Positions 52,664-61,085 of a DNA stretch of 64,000 nucleotides are shown piece by piece. The notes below the pieces were generated by a model. It made no database searches. It saw only the letters and a program-made list of their open reading frames with translations, and was not told the DNA's origin. The translations under genes were made by a program, and so were the position numbers. Each line of letters starts with the position of its first letter. Positions within the stretch are counted from its first letter, which is position 1. The stretch covers positions 1-64,000 of the forward strand of contig CANQZG010000017.1 of the NCBI GenBank assembly GCA_947628305.1, written 5' to 3'. This DNA is from an uncultured Muribaculaceae bacterium. GTDB taxonomy: Bacteria; Bacteroidota; Bacteroidia; Bacteroidales; Muribaculaceae.

Positions 52664-55380
52664 CTACTTTTTAGAAGCCTTGGGGGCATTGTTCTGCAGT
52701 TCATGAGGGGGAGCGGCCTCCTCGGTTTTCTTCTCGGCCTCTTTCTTGGCCTTGGCTTTGGCAGCGGCGGCCACGGCGATTTCATTGGCGGCATCCTTCA
52801 TGCCCACGCCCTTGAGGAACCACACGCGGGTCTTGTCGTTCAACGGTTGCGCCTTTATGATTTCGGGCAGACGGTTAAAGTTGGCGCGGAAGCGGTCAAG
52901 AAGCTCGGCGTTCTTTTCGGGCGAATAGTCAAGAGCCTCATATATGACGCTCATCGGACCGAAATCCTCGGTGACCTGAAGACCGGCGTAAAGGCCTTTG
53001 ACATCGCCGAATGTATTGACGAAGCGACGCATGTTTCCGATAGTTCCGTCGGTAATCTCGCTGTTAGCCGGGAATTCCATCACGACCTCGCGGGAAGTGT
53101 CGCATGATTTCTCCGGCAGGGAGACAACAACTGCAAGTTCCTCGGGGAGATAGGTGTATTCAGCGGTGACACCATCGACCTTGACCGATGTCGGGCGTGC
53201 CGTGGCGACAGCCTTCACGTTGAAACGACGCGAAGCGGGCATCTCGGCGTATGAACCATTGCGTGGTTCGATGTTTACTTTCAGTGTATTACCGTTGCGC
53301 TTGGAAGTCACACGTGTAGTGGCATATTCGGTATCATATTTCTGGTCATCGCCGTTGTCCTCATAAAGAGTGAACTCTCCGTCACCGCCGGGGAAGACAT
53401 TGAACGAAATGGCAGCTGTGTTATGACGCAGGGTCTTTTCCTTATCGGCATGGAACGGCAGGACCGAACCTGCCTTTACATATACGGGGACTTCATCGAG
53501 ATTGAAGTTGCGCTCGTAGGTCTTTCCACCCTCGAGCATCGTGCCTGTGGCCTCCTCATACCATTTCCCATCGGGAAGCCATACTTTCACTGTGGCATAA
53601 CCGTCTTCGGCGACAGGTGCCGTGACCGGCATGACAATCATGTTGTCCCCGAACATGTACTGGTTCTTCTGTGCGTAAGCCTCATCGGCCTCGGGGTTAT
53701 CATAGTACATCGGACGGCACATCGCGATTGAAGTGTCGTGGCTCTTGCGGGCCATTGTATATATATAAGGTGCCATCTCGTAGCGACGCTGGATAGCCGA
53801 GCGCACGCCGTTGAGGGTCTTGCGGTCAAAGTTCCACGGCTCCTTGACGAGATAACGGTTCTTGTTAGAGTGGGTACGCATGATGGGACTGTATGCGCCA
53901 TACTGCATCGAGCGGACATACAACTCGGGATTGGTCACCGTGTCGCCGGGTGCGAGGTAGTGACCGCCAAGGTCATGGCTCCAGAATCCGTAGCAAACAT
54001 TGGCCGCGGTTGATGTGAAGTAAGGAAGGAAGTCGAGCGATTTCCAGGTCACATAGTTGTCACCGGAGAAACCGATTTGGTAACGGTGGTTGCCAAGACC
54101 GCCCCAACGGTGGTAGAGTAACGGACGTATCTCGGGACGGTCCTTAGCCATCTTGGTGAAGAACGTATAGTTGAGCCACCAGGTGTTGCTGAGACTGTCC
54201 ATCTTGGAATCATAGAGGTCCTGTTGCCAGTCGAGCCACCAGAATGTCACACCCTCCTTAGTCATGGGGTTGAGGATGTGGTCGAACACGCTCTTGATGA
54301 AACGTTTGTCGGAGGTCACCCAGGGGACATCCTTCTCGGTCTTGGGGTCGATGCCGTTCTCCCGGGCGATTTCGGGATAGGCTGCCTCAAATTTCTTCAC
54401 ACCCGATGCAGGGTGCAGGTTAAGGGTGACCTTGAGATTGTTGTCTCGCAGGTAGTTGAGGAAACGTTCGGGTTCGGGGAACAGACGACGGTTCCATGTC
54501 CAACCGGTCCAACCACCGTGCTCGGCATCGGTATAGTGCCAGTCCATGTCGATGACAAGCACCTCAAGGGGTATCTGATAATCGTTGAAACTCTTGATGA
54601 GGTCACGGAACTCATGCTCGGAATAGGCCCACCAACGCGACCACCAGTAACCGAAGGCATAACGCGGGGGAAGCGACACCTGTCCTGCAAGCGTCGTGAA
54701 ATCTTTCAACGCGCCCTTGTAATCGTTACCGTAGGCGAGGAAGTACCAGTCCTGCGCTCCCTTGGGGGATTTACGGGCCTTGACCCATTCAAGTTCAGGG
54801 TCGTTGTCAAATAGATAACTGCGTGAATCATCGATGAGCGTCCATCCGTCGCGGGCGAGAAGACCGTCCTCGAGTTTACCGGGTTTGGGGACACGGTTAC
54901 CGTCCTTGTCCTTGACCATGATGTCGGGGCCGTCCCAGCGGTCAAGTGTACGTGTAGTCCCGAGGAGGTTCTGTTTCTGCGGAGTTCCGGGTTTCCAGCT
55001 GAACGGTTTGATGTTTCCGGCTGACTCTATGCTAAGGTTATCGGCTGTGAACGGCCCTGAATTTTTCTTGTAGCGAAGCACCATCTTGGGCGTGGTGACT
55101 GTCACTGTCTTGCCGTCATCGGCAACCTTTGCATCGACTTTGGGATACTGACGGTTGACGGCCACGAGCGATTTGTCATCGACAAATTTCCCCTTGGGGG
55201 AATATTCCATACGCACCAAGCCGTCGGCAACGACGGTGAATCTCACATGCCTGTCTTTATACACTACGCCGTCAGTCTTTCCGGCGTCATCTTTTAGGGG
55301 GGGGTAATTGCACTGATTATCAGCGAGTTACACGCCATCATCAGTATAACCGGGATTAAGCGTTGCCACAGCTTCCTCAT
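52664..55380 (-). CDS. GH31-family glycoside hydrolase; signal peptide out of frame across an 8-C tract
   Basis: From 55264 to 52664 the frame is open for 866 residues, with a GTG at 55264. GH31 marks are VRFTVVADGLVRMEYSPKGK, the barrel region GYWWSRWWAYSEHEF, the nucleophile-type motif FWWLDWQQ (Asp345) and the acid/base-type GFSGDN (Asp402). A DUF5110-like beta region and a Lys/Ala-rich tail end the protein. Upstream, an ATG at 55380 encodes a good signal peptide (MRKLWQRLIPVILMMACNSL...) that reads into a run of eight C (55297-55304) and stops. One added C would join it to the enzyme as ...TPPLKDDAGKTDGVVYK. The intact enzyme would be exported and act on alpha-glycosides. As written it is off or starts inside. 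Phase variation or base-calling error are the options. Confidence 0.82.
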
Positions 55381-55603
55381 CGATTTAGATTTGTTAGGTT
55401 AAAATTGGGTTAAAAATATGGTAAAATTTAGTTAAATCAAGGTGGTGATTGCAGATTTTGTGTCACTTTGCTTAAAAAGCATGTAAGTGATATTGAAATT
55501 CGGTGCTAAGGTATGACAAATTTTTATAAATCCGCACAAATTTCACAAAAAATTTTTCAAAAAAATTCAATTCCTAAAAATTTCATAAAATCCCGACCCC
55601 TTA

Positions 55604-55875
55604 GAGGTCGGAGGCCTCGAAGCCATCTGAAACCCCATATAAGGCGAGCATCAGCGAAGCCGCTATATGGGGTAGTGGGGTATAACCAGGGTTAAGAACC
55701 TCGGAGAGGTTCAGCAGTGAGGGACAACTTTGCTCATCACCGACAAAGCTATGTGACATCATACGGCAAAACATCTCCGATGTTTTTCTTCTGTTTCTGT
55801 CTCGAACCCCATATCGCGGCATCGCTTACGCTCGCCTTATATGGGGTTTCGGACAGACGGGAGGTCTCCGACCTC
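55604..55875. mobile_element. Inverted-repeat (MITE-like) element between GH31 and the TlpA-like gene
   Basis: The arms of about 69 bp, 55604-55672 and 55807-55875, are inverted repeats. They share GAGGTCGGAG..CCTC, GAAACCCCATATAAGGCGAGC and CGATATGGGG. Each arm is itself able to fold (CCCCATATAAGG...TATATGGGG). The inner 130 bp has no gene. The rest of 55381-55983 is AT-rich: 55400-55600 holds poly-A/T runs and no recognised gene, and 55936-55943 is a promoter box. Confidence 0.7.
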
Positions 55876-55935
55876 CCCCCTCCCAATCATCTGTTAATTC
55901 AGGTTAATACACCCCGACCCTACATGACATTTTGC

Positions 55936-55943
55936 TATTTTTG
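55936..55943 (+). promoter_or_regulatory. -7 box TATTTTTG for the TlpA-like gene
   Basis: TATTTTTG lies 40 nt before the ATG at 55984 and fits TAnnTTTG. Confidence 0.55.
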
Positions 55944-55983
55944 TAAACTAAATTAGTTATTAACCTTAACACATTGAACCACC

Positions 55984-57543
55984 ATGGGCACAAGGCGTTT
56001 GATTTTGTTTCTCTTTTTCACTACCACATTATTTATATATGGCAACACAGCCAACCTCGCCGACAATGAAATCAAGGTGGGGACGGCACGCCTCGAAGTG
56101 TGCATCAAGGGAGCGACCGAGCAACAGCTCAAGGACGCGACCGTGTGGGTCGATACCGCCCCGATATATTCACCCTTTTTAGAGACCGCCACATACAAAT
56201 GCACATTTGACAACGATACATTCAGCTGTGACATCCCGGTGGAACGTCTGCATGAAATAGCCGGATTTAGAATAGAGTCCAGTGATTATTATTTCGGGCA
56301 ACCGATTTTCATTCACCGGGGCTCAACCGTTAAAGCGACGGTAACTGTCAACGAAAAGTTCCGCCCACTCTCTATCTCGACATCCGACCCCGAATATTAT
56401 ATACCTCGCGAAGCGTGGACTATAATTGGACACACCGTCGGAAGGTTCAGCGACATGAGTGACGATTCCGTGCCAAAGCAAACCCCTGATTCACTGTACT
56501 CCGACTGGAGAAAGGTCATTGACTATGAGAACAACACCTTATGGCCAGCACGTTTAAAGAACGCATTGGACGGAAAAGAAATACCAAAAAACACAAAAGG
56601 ATGGCTCGTCAACCAACTGCGATGCCGGTTCGCCGCCCATTATGCGCTACCCTACGTCGCCGAAGCGAAAAAAATCAATCACATCGATGTCGAGGAACCA
56701 CCTATGGAGGCATACACATTCCTCCGTACAATCGATTTCTCCCCAATACTGCTGACATATCACCCAGCGTCAGGGCCACGCTCGATGCTGTATGCTCTGC
56801 TTCGATTTCCCGGAGGGGGATTCGACAAAATCGGCGATACCCCTGTCAAGGAGTGGCAGGAAACAGCACGCACGAAACTGAAACCCGCGCTCCCCGACCC
56901 AACACCACTCTTGCTCGACCTACTGTCAGGAATGGCCTATATCGCCCAAATCGAGGAACACGGCCAGCCGCTCACCGCCGTTCAGATTGCCAACATCAAC
57001 AGCGGATACCCCGACAACGACCTCGACAAAATCATTCTCGCATCCAACGACAAACTGCTGAAAAATTTAGATAGCCAAAGACGGCTCAAAGACCTGTCAG
57101 GAGCGAAATTCTCGCTACAGGAATACATCGACAGTAACTATCCCGGCCGCCCCGTGGTGGTTGACGTCTGGGGAACATGGTGCGGCCCGTGCCTTGACGC
57201 AATCGCCAAGACCGAAATCCTGAAAAAGGAAATGACGGGCTCCGACATCGTGTTCCTGTACATCGCCGACGAGTCATCACCAACAGACGAATGGAAGTCA
57301 CACGCCGCCGGTATAGACGGCGAACACATACGCATCAGCGAAGGCGCGTCAACCGCTCTCGGCGAGAAATACCGATTCACCGGCTTCCCCTCCTACCTAT
57401 TCTTCAACCGCGACCACAACCTCGTCAACAGCGGAACGGGATTCCCCGGCGCAACAGCCTACAAAAATCTCATTAACACCATTCACGCTAACCGAAGCGG
57501 GAATAAGGTAGGGTGCGGCCATGGCCGCACCAAAACGCATTGA
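55984..57543 (+). CDS. TlpA-like thioredoxin-domain protein with repeat-derived C-terminus
   Basis: The 519-residue protein has a signal peptide (1-24). The N-terminal 340 residues form a beta-rich then helical region with no named family. A thioredoxin fold follows (about 365-505), with GRPVVVDVWGTWCGPCLDAI containing the CxxC pair and the cis-Pro site FTGFPSYLFF. Such proteins act as periplasmic disulfide reductases or carry out cytochrome maturation. The last residues, GCGHGRTKTH, are encoded by a GTAG/CCATGG palindrome at 57508-57531, so the repeat has supplied a new C-terminus and stop codon. The functional domain is complete before this. Confidence 0.85.
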   Translation: MGTRRLILFLFFTTTLFIYGNTANLADNEIKVGTARLEVCIKGATEQQLKDATVWVDTAPIYSPFLETATYKCTFDNDTFSCDIPVERLHEIAGFRIESSDYYFGQPIFIHRGSTVKATVTVNEKFRPLSISTSDPEYYIPREAWTIIGHTVGRFSDMSDDSVPKQTPDSLYSDWRKVIDYENNTLWPARLKNALDGKEIPKNTKGWLVNQLRCRFAAHYALPYVAEAKKINHIDVEEPPMEAYTFLRTIDFSPILLTYHPASGPRSMLYALLRFPGGGFDKIGDTPVKEWQETARTKLKPALPDPTPLLLDLLSGMAYIAQIEEHGQPLTAVQIANINSGYPDNDLDKIILASNDKLLKNLDSQRRLKDLSGAKFSLQEYIDSNYPGRPVVVDVWGTWCGPCLDAIAKTEILKKEMTGSDIVFLYIADESSPTDEWKSHAAGIDGEHIRISEGASTALGEKYRFTGFPSYLFFNRDHNLVNSGTGFPGATAYKNLINTIHANRSGNKVGCGHGRTKTH

Positions 57544-57714
57544 AAACCAACGACAATCTCCGACATGCGTGGGTGTTGCAAAACCGATTTTCTGTACTAA
57601 ATCGTAGGGACGGGGCGTTGCCCCGTCCGATAGGTACACTGATTTATAGCAATTTATGACGGCGGATACGACACGTCGTGTCCCTACGATTCCAATTTTG
57701 CGAGTTCTGCGACA
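57508..57714. repeat. BIME-like cluster overlapping the end of the TlpA-like gene
   Basis: Hairpin 57508-57531 (GTAGGGTGCGGCC and complement) lies inside the coding end. Past GGGTGTTGCAAAAC (57571-57584), a forward hairpin at 57604-57628 (GTAGGGACGGGGC...GCCCCGTCC) faces a reverse one at 57664-57687 (GGATACGACACGTCGTGTCCCTAC). The right end near 57695-57714 has TTTTGCGAG..CTGCGACACC. The two stems have different sequences from other copies yet remain paired. Confidence 0.78.
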
Positions 57715-57732
57715 CCGTTCTGTCCCCTTTCG

Positions 57733-58869
57733 TCAGACGGCCAGGCGGCCCGCAATATCCTCGACAATAACCTTGGCAGCCTCGTCAGCGGCAGGAGAGT
57801 CGCCGAGACGACGGCGCATGTCGGCGTAACCGGCGAGCATTGCGTCACGCCCTTGCCCTCCCGGCAGGATGCGCGTCAATTCGGCATCGACGAGGTCGGG
57901 GGTACACCGATGCAACAACATCTCCCTGATGATTTCACGTCCGGCGATAAGGTTGGGCAGGGTCACATACGGCACTTTCAATATGCGCTTGAACAGTTCA
58001 TAACTAAATCGCGAGCCGTTCGCACGGTATAACGCCACCTGGGGCACTCCGATAAGCGCGGCCTCAAGTGTAGCCGTCCCCGATGTGACAAGAGCCGCGG
58101 ATGCATGAGCCATCAATGAAAATGTCTCCCCTTTTATTACAGGTATAGACGAATACTGTCGGTAAACCTCCGCATCGATACCGGGCGCACCCGCGATGAC
58201 CGGCTGCATCTCAGGATGGCGCGAGGCAACGACGTCCATCACCGGCAGATTGTTGCGTATCTCGCCGAGACGGCTGCCCGGCACAAGCGCAAGCAAAGGT
58301 CTTGAACTATCCAAGCCATGACGCAGGAAGAAATCATCACGGTTTTCAAGAGAGGCGAGCCTTTCGTCCACCTCCTCCCGCGAAGGATTACCGACGTATG
58401 CCACCTCAAGTCCGTGACGACGGAAAAAATCGACCTCGAACGGGAGTATGGACAGAACTTTGTCAACATACCGTCTCATCTGCCTGACCCGGTACTCTTT
58501 CCACGCCCACACCTTGGGGGATATATAATAATAGACCGGGATTCCAAGCCTGTGCGCCTCCTTGGCGAGTTTCAAGTTGAAACTCGGGTAATCTACAAGA
58601 ATCAGCGCATCGGGACACCATGAAGCCAATTCGCCCTTCGCCCTTTTCAATATCGACAACAGCGAGGGGAGATGTCTCAACACCTCCGAGAAACCCATAT
58701 AGGCCATCTCACGGTAATGAACTAACGGCTCACATCCGGTCTCACCACACATTAAATCCCCGCCGAGGAAACGGAATTCGGCCTTGGGGTCATGCCCCTT
58801 GAGACGACGGATGAGCTGCGCCGCATGTATGTCGCCGGATGCCTCCCCGGCCGAGACAAAGAACTTCAT
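57733..58869 (-). CDS. lpxB: Lipid-A-disaccharide synthase
   Basis: The 378-residue protein is full length for LpxB. It opens MKFFVSAGEASGDIHAAQLI, then has PDALILVDYPSFNLKLAKEA, VYYYISPKVWAWKEYRVRQM, LALVPGSRLGEIRNNLPVM and SGTATLEAALIGVPQVALYR. It joins UDP-diacylglucosamine and lipid X to form the lipid A disaccharide at the inner membrane. A minus-strand -7 box (TACTTTTG, 58875-58882) lies 6 nt before the ATG, implying a leaderless or very short-leader message. It faces the TlpA-like gene across a repeat. Confidence 0.97.
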   Translation of the reverse strand: MKFFVSAGEASGDIHAAQLIRRLKGHDPKAEFRFLGGDLMCGETGCEPLVHYREMAYMGFSEVLRHLPSLLSILKRAKGELASWCPDALILVDYPSFNLKLAKEAHRLGIPVYYYISPKVWAWKEYRVRQMRRYVDKVLSILPFEVDFFRRHGLEVAYVGNPSREEVDERLASLENRDDFFLRHGLDSSRPLLALVPGSRLGEIRNNLPVMDVVASRHPEMQPVIAGAPGIDAEVYRQYSSIPVIKGETFSLMAHASAALVTSGTATLEAALIGVPQVALYRANGSRFSYELFKRILKVPYVTLPNLIAGREIIREMLLHRCTPDLVDAELTRILPGGQGRDAMLAGYADMRRRLGDSPAADEAAKVIVEDIAGRLAV

Positions 58870-58874
58870 GAACG

Positions 58875-58882
58875 CAAAAGTA
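58875..58882 (-). promoter_or_regulatory. -7 box TACTTTTG for lpxB
   Basis: On the minus strand TACTTTTG fits TAnnTTTG and ends 6 nt before the lpxB ATG. No convincing -33 is seen. Confidence 0.45.
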
Positions 58883-58900
58883 ACAAAAATTTGTGAAAAA

Positions 58901-58932
58901 TTTGCGGGTTTAGAAAAATGTATCTATCTTTG
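58901..58932 (+). promoter_or_regulatory. Promoter of tRNA-Glu / rpsT
   Basis: A -33 TTTG (58901-58904) and a -7 TATCTTTG (58925-58932) are separated by 20 nt. They lie 21 nt before the tRNA start. This is the best consensus promoter in the window. Confidence 0.8.
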
Positions 58933-58953
58933 CAATCGCTTTTTAAGTGGCAA

Positions 58954-59028
58954 GGCCCATTCGTCTATCGGCTAGGACGCAAGATTTTCATTCTTGAAAG
59001 AGGAGTTCGATTCTCCTATGGGCTACCA
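58954..59028 (+). tRNA. tRNA-Glu (anticodon TTC), CCA encoded
   Basis: The 75-nt gene has acceptor GGCCCAT pairing with ATGGGCT (one G-T). The anticodon stem CAAGA/TCTTG holds the loop TTTTCAT, giving anticodon TTC. The T-arm is AGGAG TTCGATT CTCCT. Discriminator A is followed by an encoded CCA. It precedes rpsT by 38 nt and they probably share the promoter at 58901-58932. Confidence 0.97.
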
Positions 59029-59066
59029 ATCAAATAAAACAAACGCATTTTAGATTTACAACAGCA

Positions 59067-59324
59067 ATGGCAAACCATAAATCATCGCTTAAAAGAATCC
59101 GCCAAACCGAAACACGTCGTCTGCGCAACCGTTATTACAACAAGACCGCGCGTAACGCCGTACGCAACCTCCGCAAAATGACCAACAAGGCCGAGGCCGA
59201 GGCAGCATTCGTGAAAATCACAGCAATGCTCGACCGTCTTGCTTCCAAGAACACAATCTCCAAGAACAAGGCTTCCAACCTCAAGAGCAAACTCGCCCGC
59301 CACATCAATAAGCTCGCAGCTTAA
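59067..59324 (+). CDS. rpsT: 30S ribosomal protein S20
   Basis: The 85-residue basic protein begins [20 protein letters not shown] and ends [12 protein letters not shown], normal for S20. It binds 16S rRNA early in small-subunit assembly. It sits between two tRNA-Glu genes of the same sequence, 38 nt after one and 35 nt before the other. Cotranscription with the first tRNA is likely, so processing would release the mRNA. Confidence 0.98.
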   Translation: MANHKSSLKRIRQTETRRLRNRYYNKTARNAVRNLRKMTNKAEAEAAFVKITAMLDRLASKNTISKNKASNLKSKLARHINKLAA

Positions 59325-59343
59325 AGGACGGAGCGAATATCCA

Positions 59344-59351
59344 TAATTTTG
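59344..59351 (+). promoter_or_regulatory. -7 box TAATTTTG ahead of the second tRNA-Glu
   Basis: TAATTTTG lies 8 nt before the second tRNA, so that gene may also be expressed from its own start. There is no clear -33. Confidence 0.45.
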
Positions 59352-59359
59352 CCTATTTC

Positions 59360-59431
59360 GGCCCATTCGTCTATCGGCTAGGACGCAAGATTTTCATTCT
59401 TGAAAGAGGAGTTCGATTCTCCTATGGGCTA
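59360..59431 (+). tRNA. tRNA-Glu (anticodon TTC), second copy, CCA not encoded
   Basis: The 72-nt gene is identical to the first copy through the acceptor stem and discriminator A. It is then followed by CAG rather than CCA, so the tail must be added by nucleotidyltransferase. The anticodon loop TTTTCAT gives TTC. It follows rpsT by 35 nt and is closed by the hairpin at 59448-59478. Confidence 0.97.
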
Positions 59432-59447
59432 CAGCGTTAAATGTTGA

Positions 59448-59478
59448 GTCAGCAACCATCCGCAGGGTGGTTGCTGAC
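59448..59478 (+). terminator. Hairpin after the second tRNA-Glu
   Basis: The stem GTCAGCAACCA (59448-59458) pairs with TGGTTGCTGAC (59468-59478), with further pairing inside the loop. It is followed by TTGTCGTAG, a weak T-tract. Confidence 0.7.
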
Positions 59479-59502
59479 TTGTCGTAGAGAATGAAGTCCC
59501 GC

Positions 59503-59527
59503 GGTCTCGATGCCCGCATCGCTCCCT
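59503..59527. repeat. Fragment related to the 37464-37737 element
   Basis: The sequence CGGTCTCGATGCCCGCATCG (59502-59521) followed by CTCCC is the reverse of an internal segment near 37535-37556 with one or two mismatches. No terminal repeats are seen here, so it may be a remnant. The rest of 59479-59633 shows nothing recognisable. Confidence 0.6.
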
Positions 59528-59633
59528 TGAAACGGCCCGAAAACAGCCTCAAGACTGCCTGGAAATGTCAACGATTCAAAAGTCAAGATGACTTCAATGT
59601 CAACACTTTACCGACAAGGGATGTTATTATAAC

Positions 59634-60914
59634 GTGACAATCGCGACAAGACATATCGTGTCAGCATTGGCCTTCGTCATCCTTGTAATCACACAAGGAA
59701 AAGCCACGACCGCGCATACCGACTCAACGACATGCACGGTTGACTCGGTTATGCCCACACCAAAGCCATCAGATGACACGTGGCTTATCCCCGCCGGAGC
59801 GGGAGCGGGACTCGTCACACTCGGCGCAGCCACACAACATTCATCCGATAGATGGAGTTTTGCCAAGGCTTCAAGCCACAAGAACGGGTTCATCGAAGTC
59901 GCCCAATATATTCCCGTAGCACTGCCATGGGCCATGAAAGCCCTCGGCCAGCCTACACGCAGCGGGTGGGGACGCATGGCGACATCCCAGGCCACGGCAA
60001 TCGCCATAATGGCGGGGAGCGTCTACCCGCTCAAGCGTGGAATCGACTCCCGACGGCCCGATGACAGCGACTCACATTCATTCCCGTCAGGACATTCGGC
60101 ATGGGCGTTCATGGGAGCGACCATGACGGCCAATGAACTCGCATGGAAATCCCCGTGGTATCCTTTCGGCGCATATACCCTCGCGACAGCCGTCGCTGCA
60201 GAGAGAGTCATCAATTCACGCCACTACCCCACCGATGTCATCGCCGGGGCAGGGATAGGCATATTAAGCGCACAGTTGGGATATTTCGTCGGAGACCTGA
60301 TATTCGGCAACCGTCAGCTCGACCCGCGTTCGGTGTGTCCATTACATGACAACCTCAACCTCTCATTCCTCTCACTGAACATAGGACTCAACCTGCCTTT
60401 AGGGCGAATCGCAATAGGGAACGGGAAAATCATACGACTCCCGGCGTTATCAGCCGGATTTCACGGCGGCTTCGCCATCGGGGACAACTGGGGAATCGGC
60501 GCGGAGGTCGGCCTGATTTCCACCCCCATCCAGGTAGAGGAAAGATATGACCGCACCCTTGTCGCCCCGCTGACATCACTCGGAGCCGTCATCTCGCCAT
60601 ACTACCGCCTCGCCCTTAGCCGGCGCGTCAGCTTTTCAGCCGACATCGGCGCAGGATATTATCACAATTTCAGGCTGAATTCAATTGACGAGGCAGTCAA
60701 GGCCGGGAACGGCACACCCGTAGGACGTGTAAACGTTGGTACAATCCTGCGCCTCTCCGACCATTTCAGCTGCAAGGCTTCGGTCGGATATCAAATCAGC
60801 CGGTATGACTTCACCATAAAACAATCGGAGGATTACCACCTGACCGTCAGCGACCACTCGTCAGGGACAACCGGCTCGCTCCTGTTCAGCCTCTCCTCGC
60901 GCGTTGAGTTCTAA
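59634..60914 (+). CDS. PAP2-family phosphatase fused to an outer-membrane-type beta-barrel
   Basis: The 426-residue protein uses a GTG start and has a signal peptide (1-27). The PAP2 domain (about 50-225) has all three motifs: KRGIDSRRP, FPSGHSAW and NSRHYPTDVIAG. PAP2 enzymes remove phosphate from lipids such as undecaprenyl pyrophosphate or phosphatidic acid. After about 240 the rest is an eight-strand-like barrel with alternating hydrophobic segments, ending LFSLSSRVEF with terminal Phe. The barrel would place the enzyme in the outer membrane, suggesting lipid A or surface-lipid dephosphorylation, which is inference. Confidence 0.88.
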   Translation: MTIATRHIVSALAFVILVITQGKATTAHTDSTTCTVDSVMPTPKPSDDTWLIPAGAGAGLVTLGAATQHSSDRWSFAKASSHKNGFIEVAQYIPVALPWAMKALGQPTRSGWGRMATSQATAIAIMAGSVYPLKRGIDSRRPDDSDSHSFPSGHSAWAFMGATMTANELAWKSPWYPFGAYTLATAVAAERVINSRHYPTDVIAGAGIGILSAQLGYFVGDLIFGNRQLDPRSVCPLHDNLNLSFLSLNIGLNLPLGRIAIGNGKIIRLPALSAGFHGGFAIGDNWGIGAEVGLISTPIQVEERYDRTLVAPLTSLGAVISPYYRLALSRRVSFSADIGAGYYHNFRLNSIDEAVKAGNGTPVGRVNVGTILRLSDHFSCKASVGYQISRYDFTIKQSEDYHLTVSDHSSGTTGSLLFSLSSRVEF

Positions 60915-60948
60915 AAATTTAACACATCTCCTAAAAACCATAAAAAAG

Positions 60949-60979
60949 TTGGCAATCCCAATTTAAAGAACTACCTTTG
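60949..60979 (+). promoter_or_regulatory. Promoter of greA
   Basis: A -33 TTGG (60949-60952) and a -7 TACCTTTG (60972-60979) are 19 nt apart. They leave a leader of about 100 nt before greA. Confidence 0.7.
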
Positions 60980-61008
60980 TCACTGAAAACAACAGAATTA
61001 AAATAAGG

Positions 61009-61048
61009 GAGTCCCGTAGTTTCAGACGGCGGGATTCTTAATTTTTTT
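61009..61048 (+). promoter_or_regulatory. Terminator-like hairpin inside the greA leader (possible attenuator)
   Basis: The stem GAGTCCCG (61009-61016) pairs with CGGGATTC (61030-61037) and is followed by TTAATTTTTTT. It lies between the greA promoter and the ATG at 61086, so it would end transcription before the gene unless overridden. It may alternatively be a late terminator for the PAP2 gene. Confidence 0.6.
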
Positions 61049-61085
61049 ACATTTTCTCCCAACTATTAAACGAACACATTTTGCC

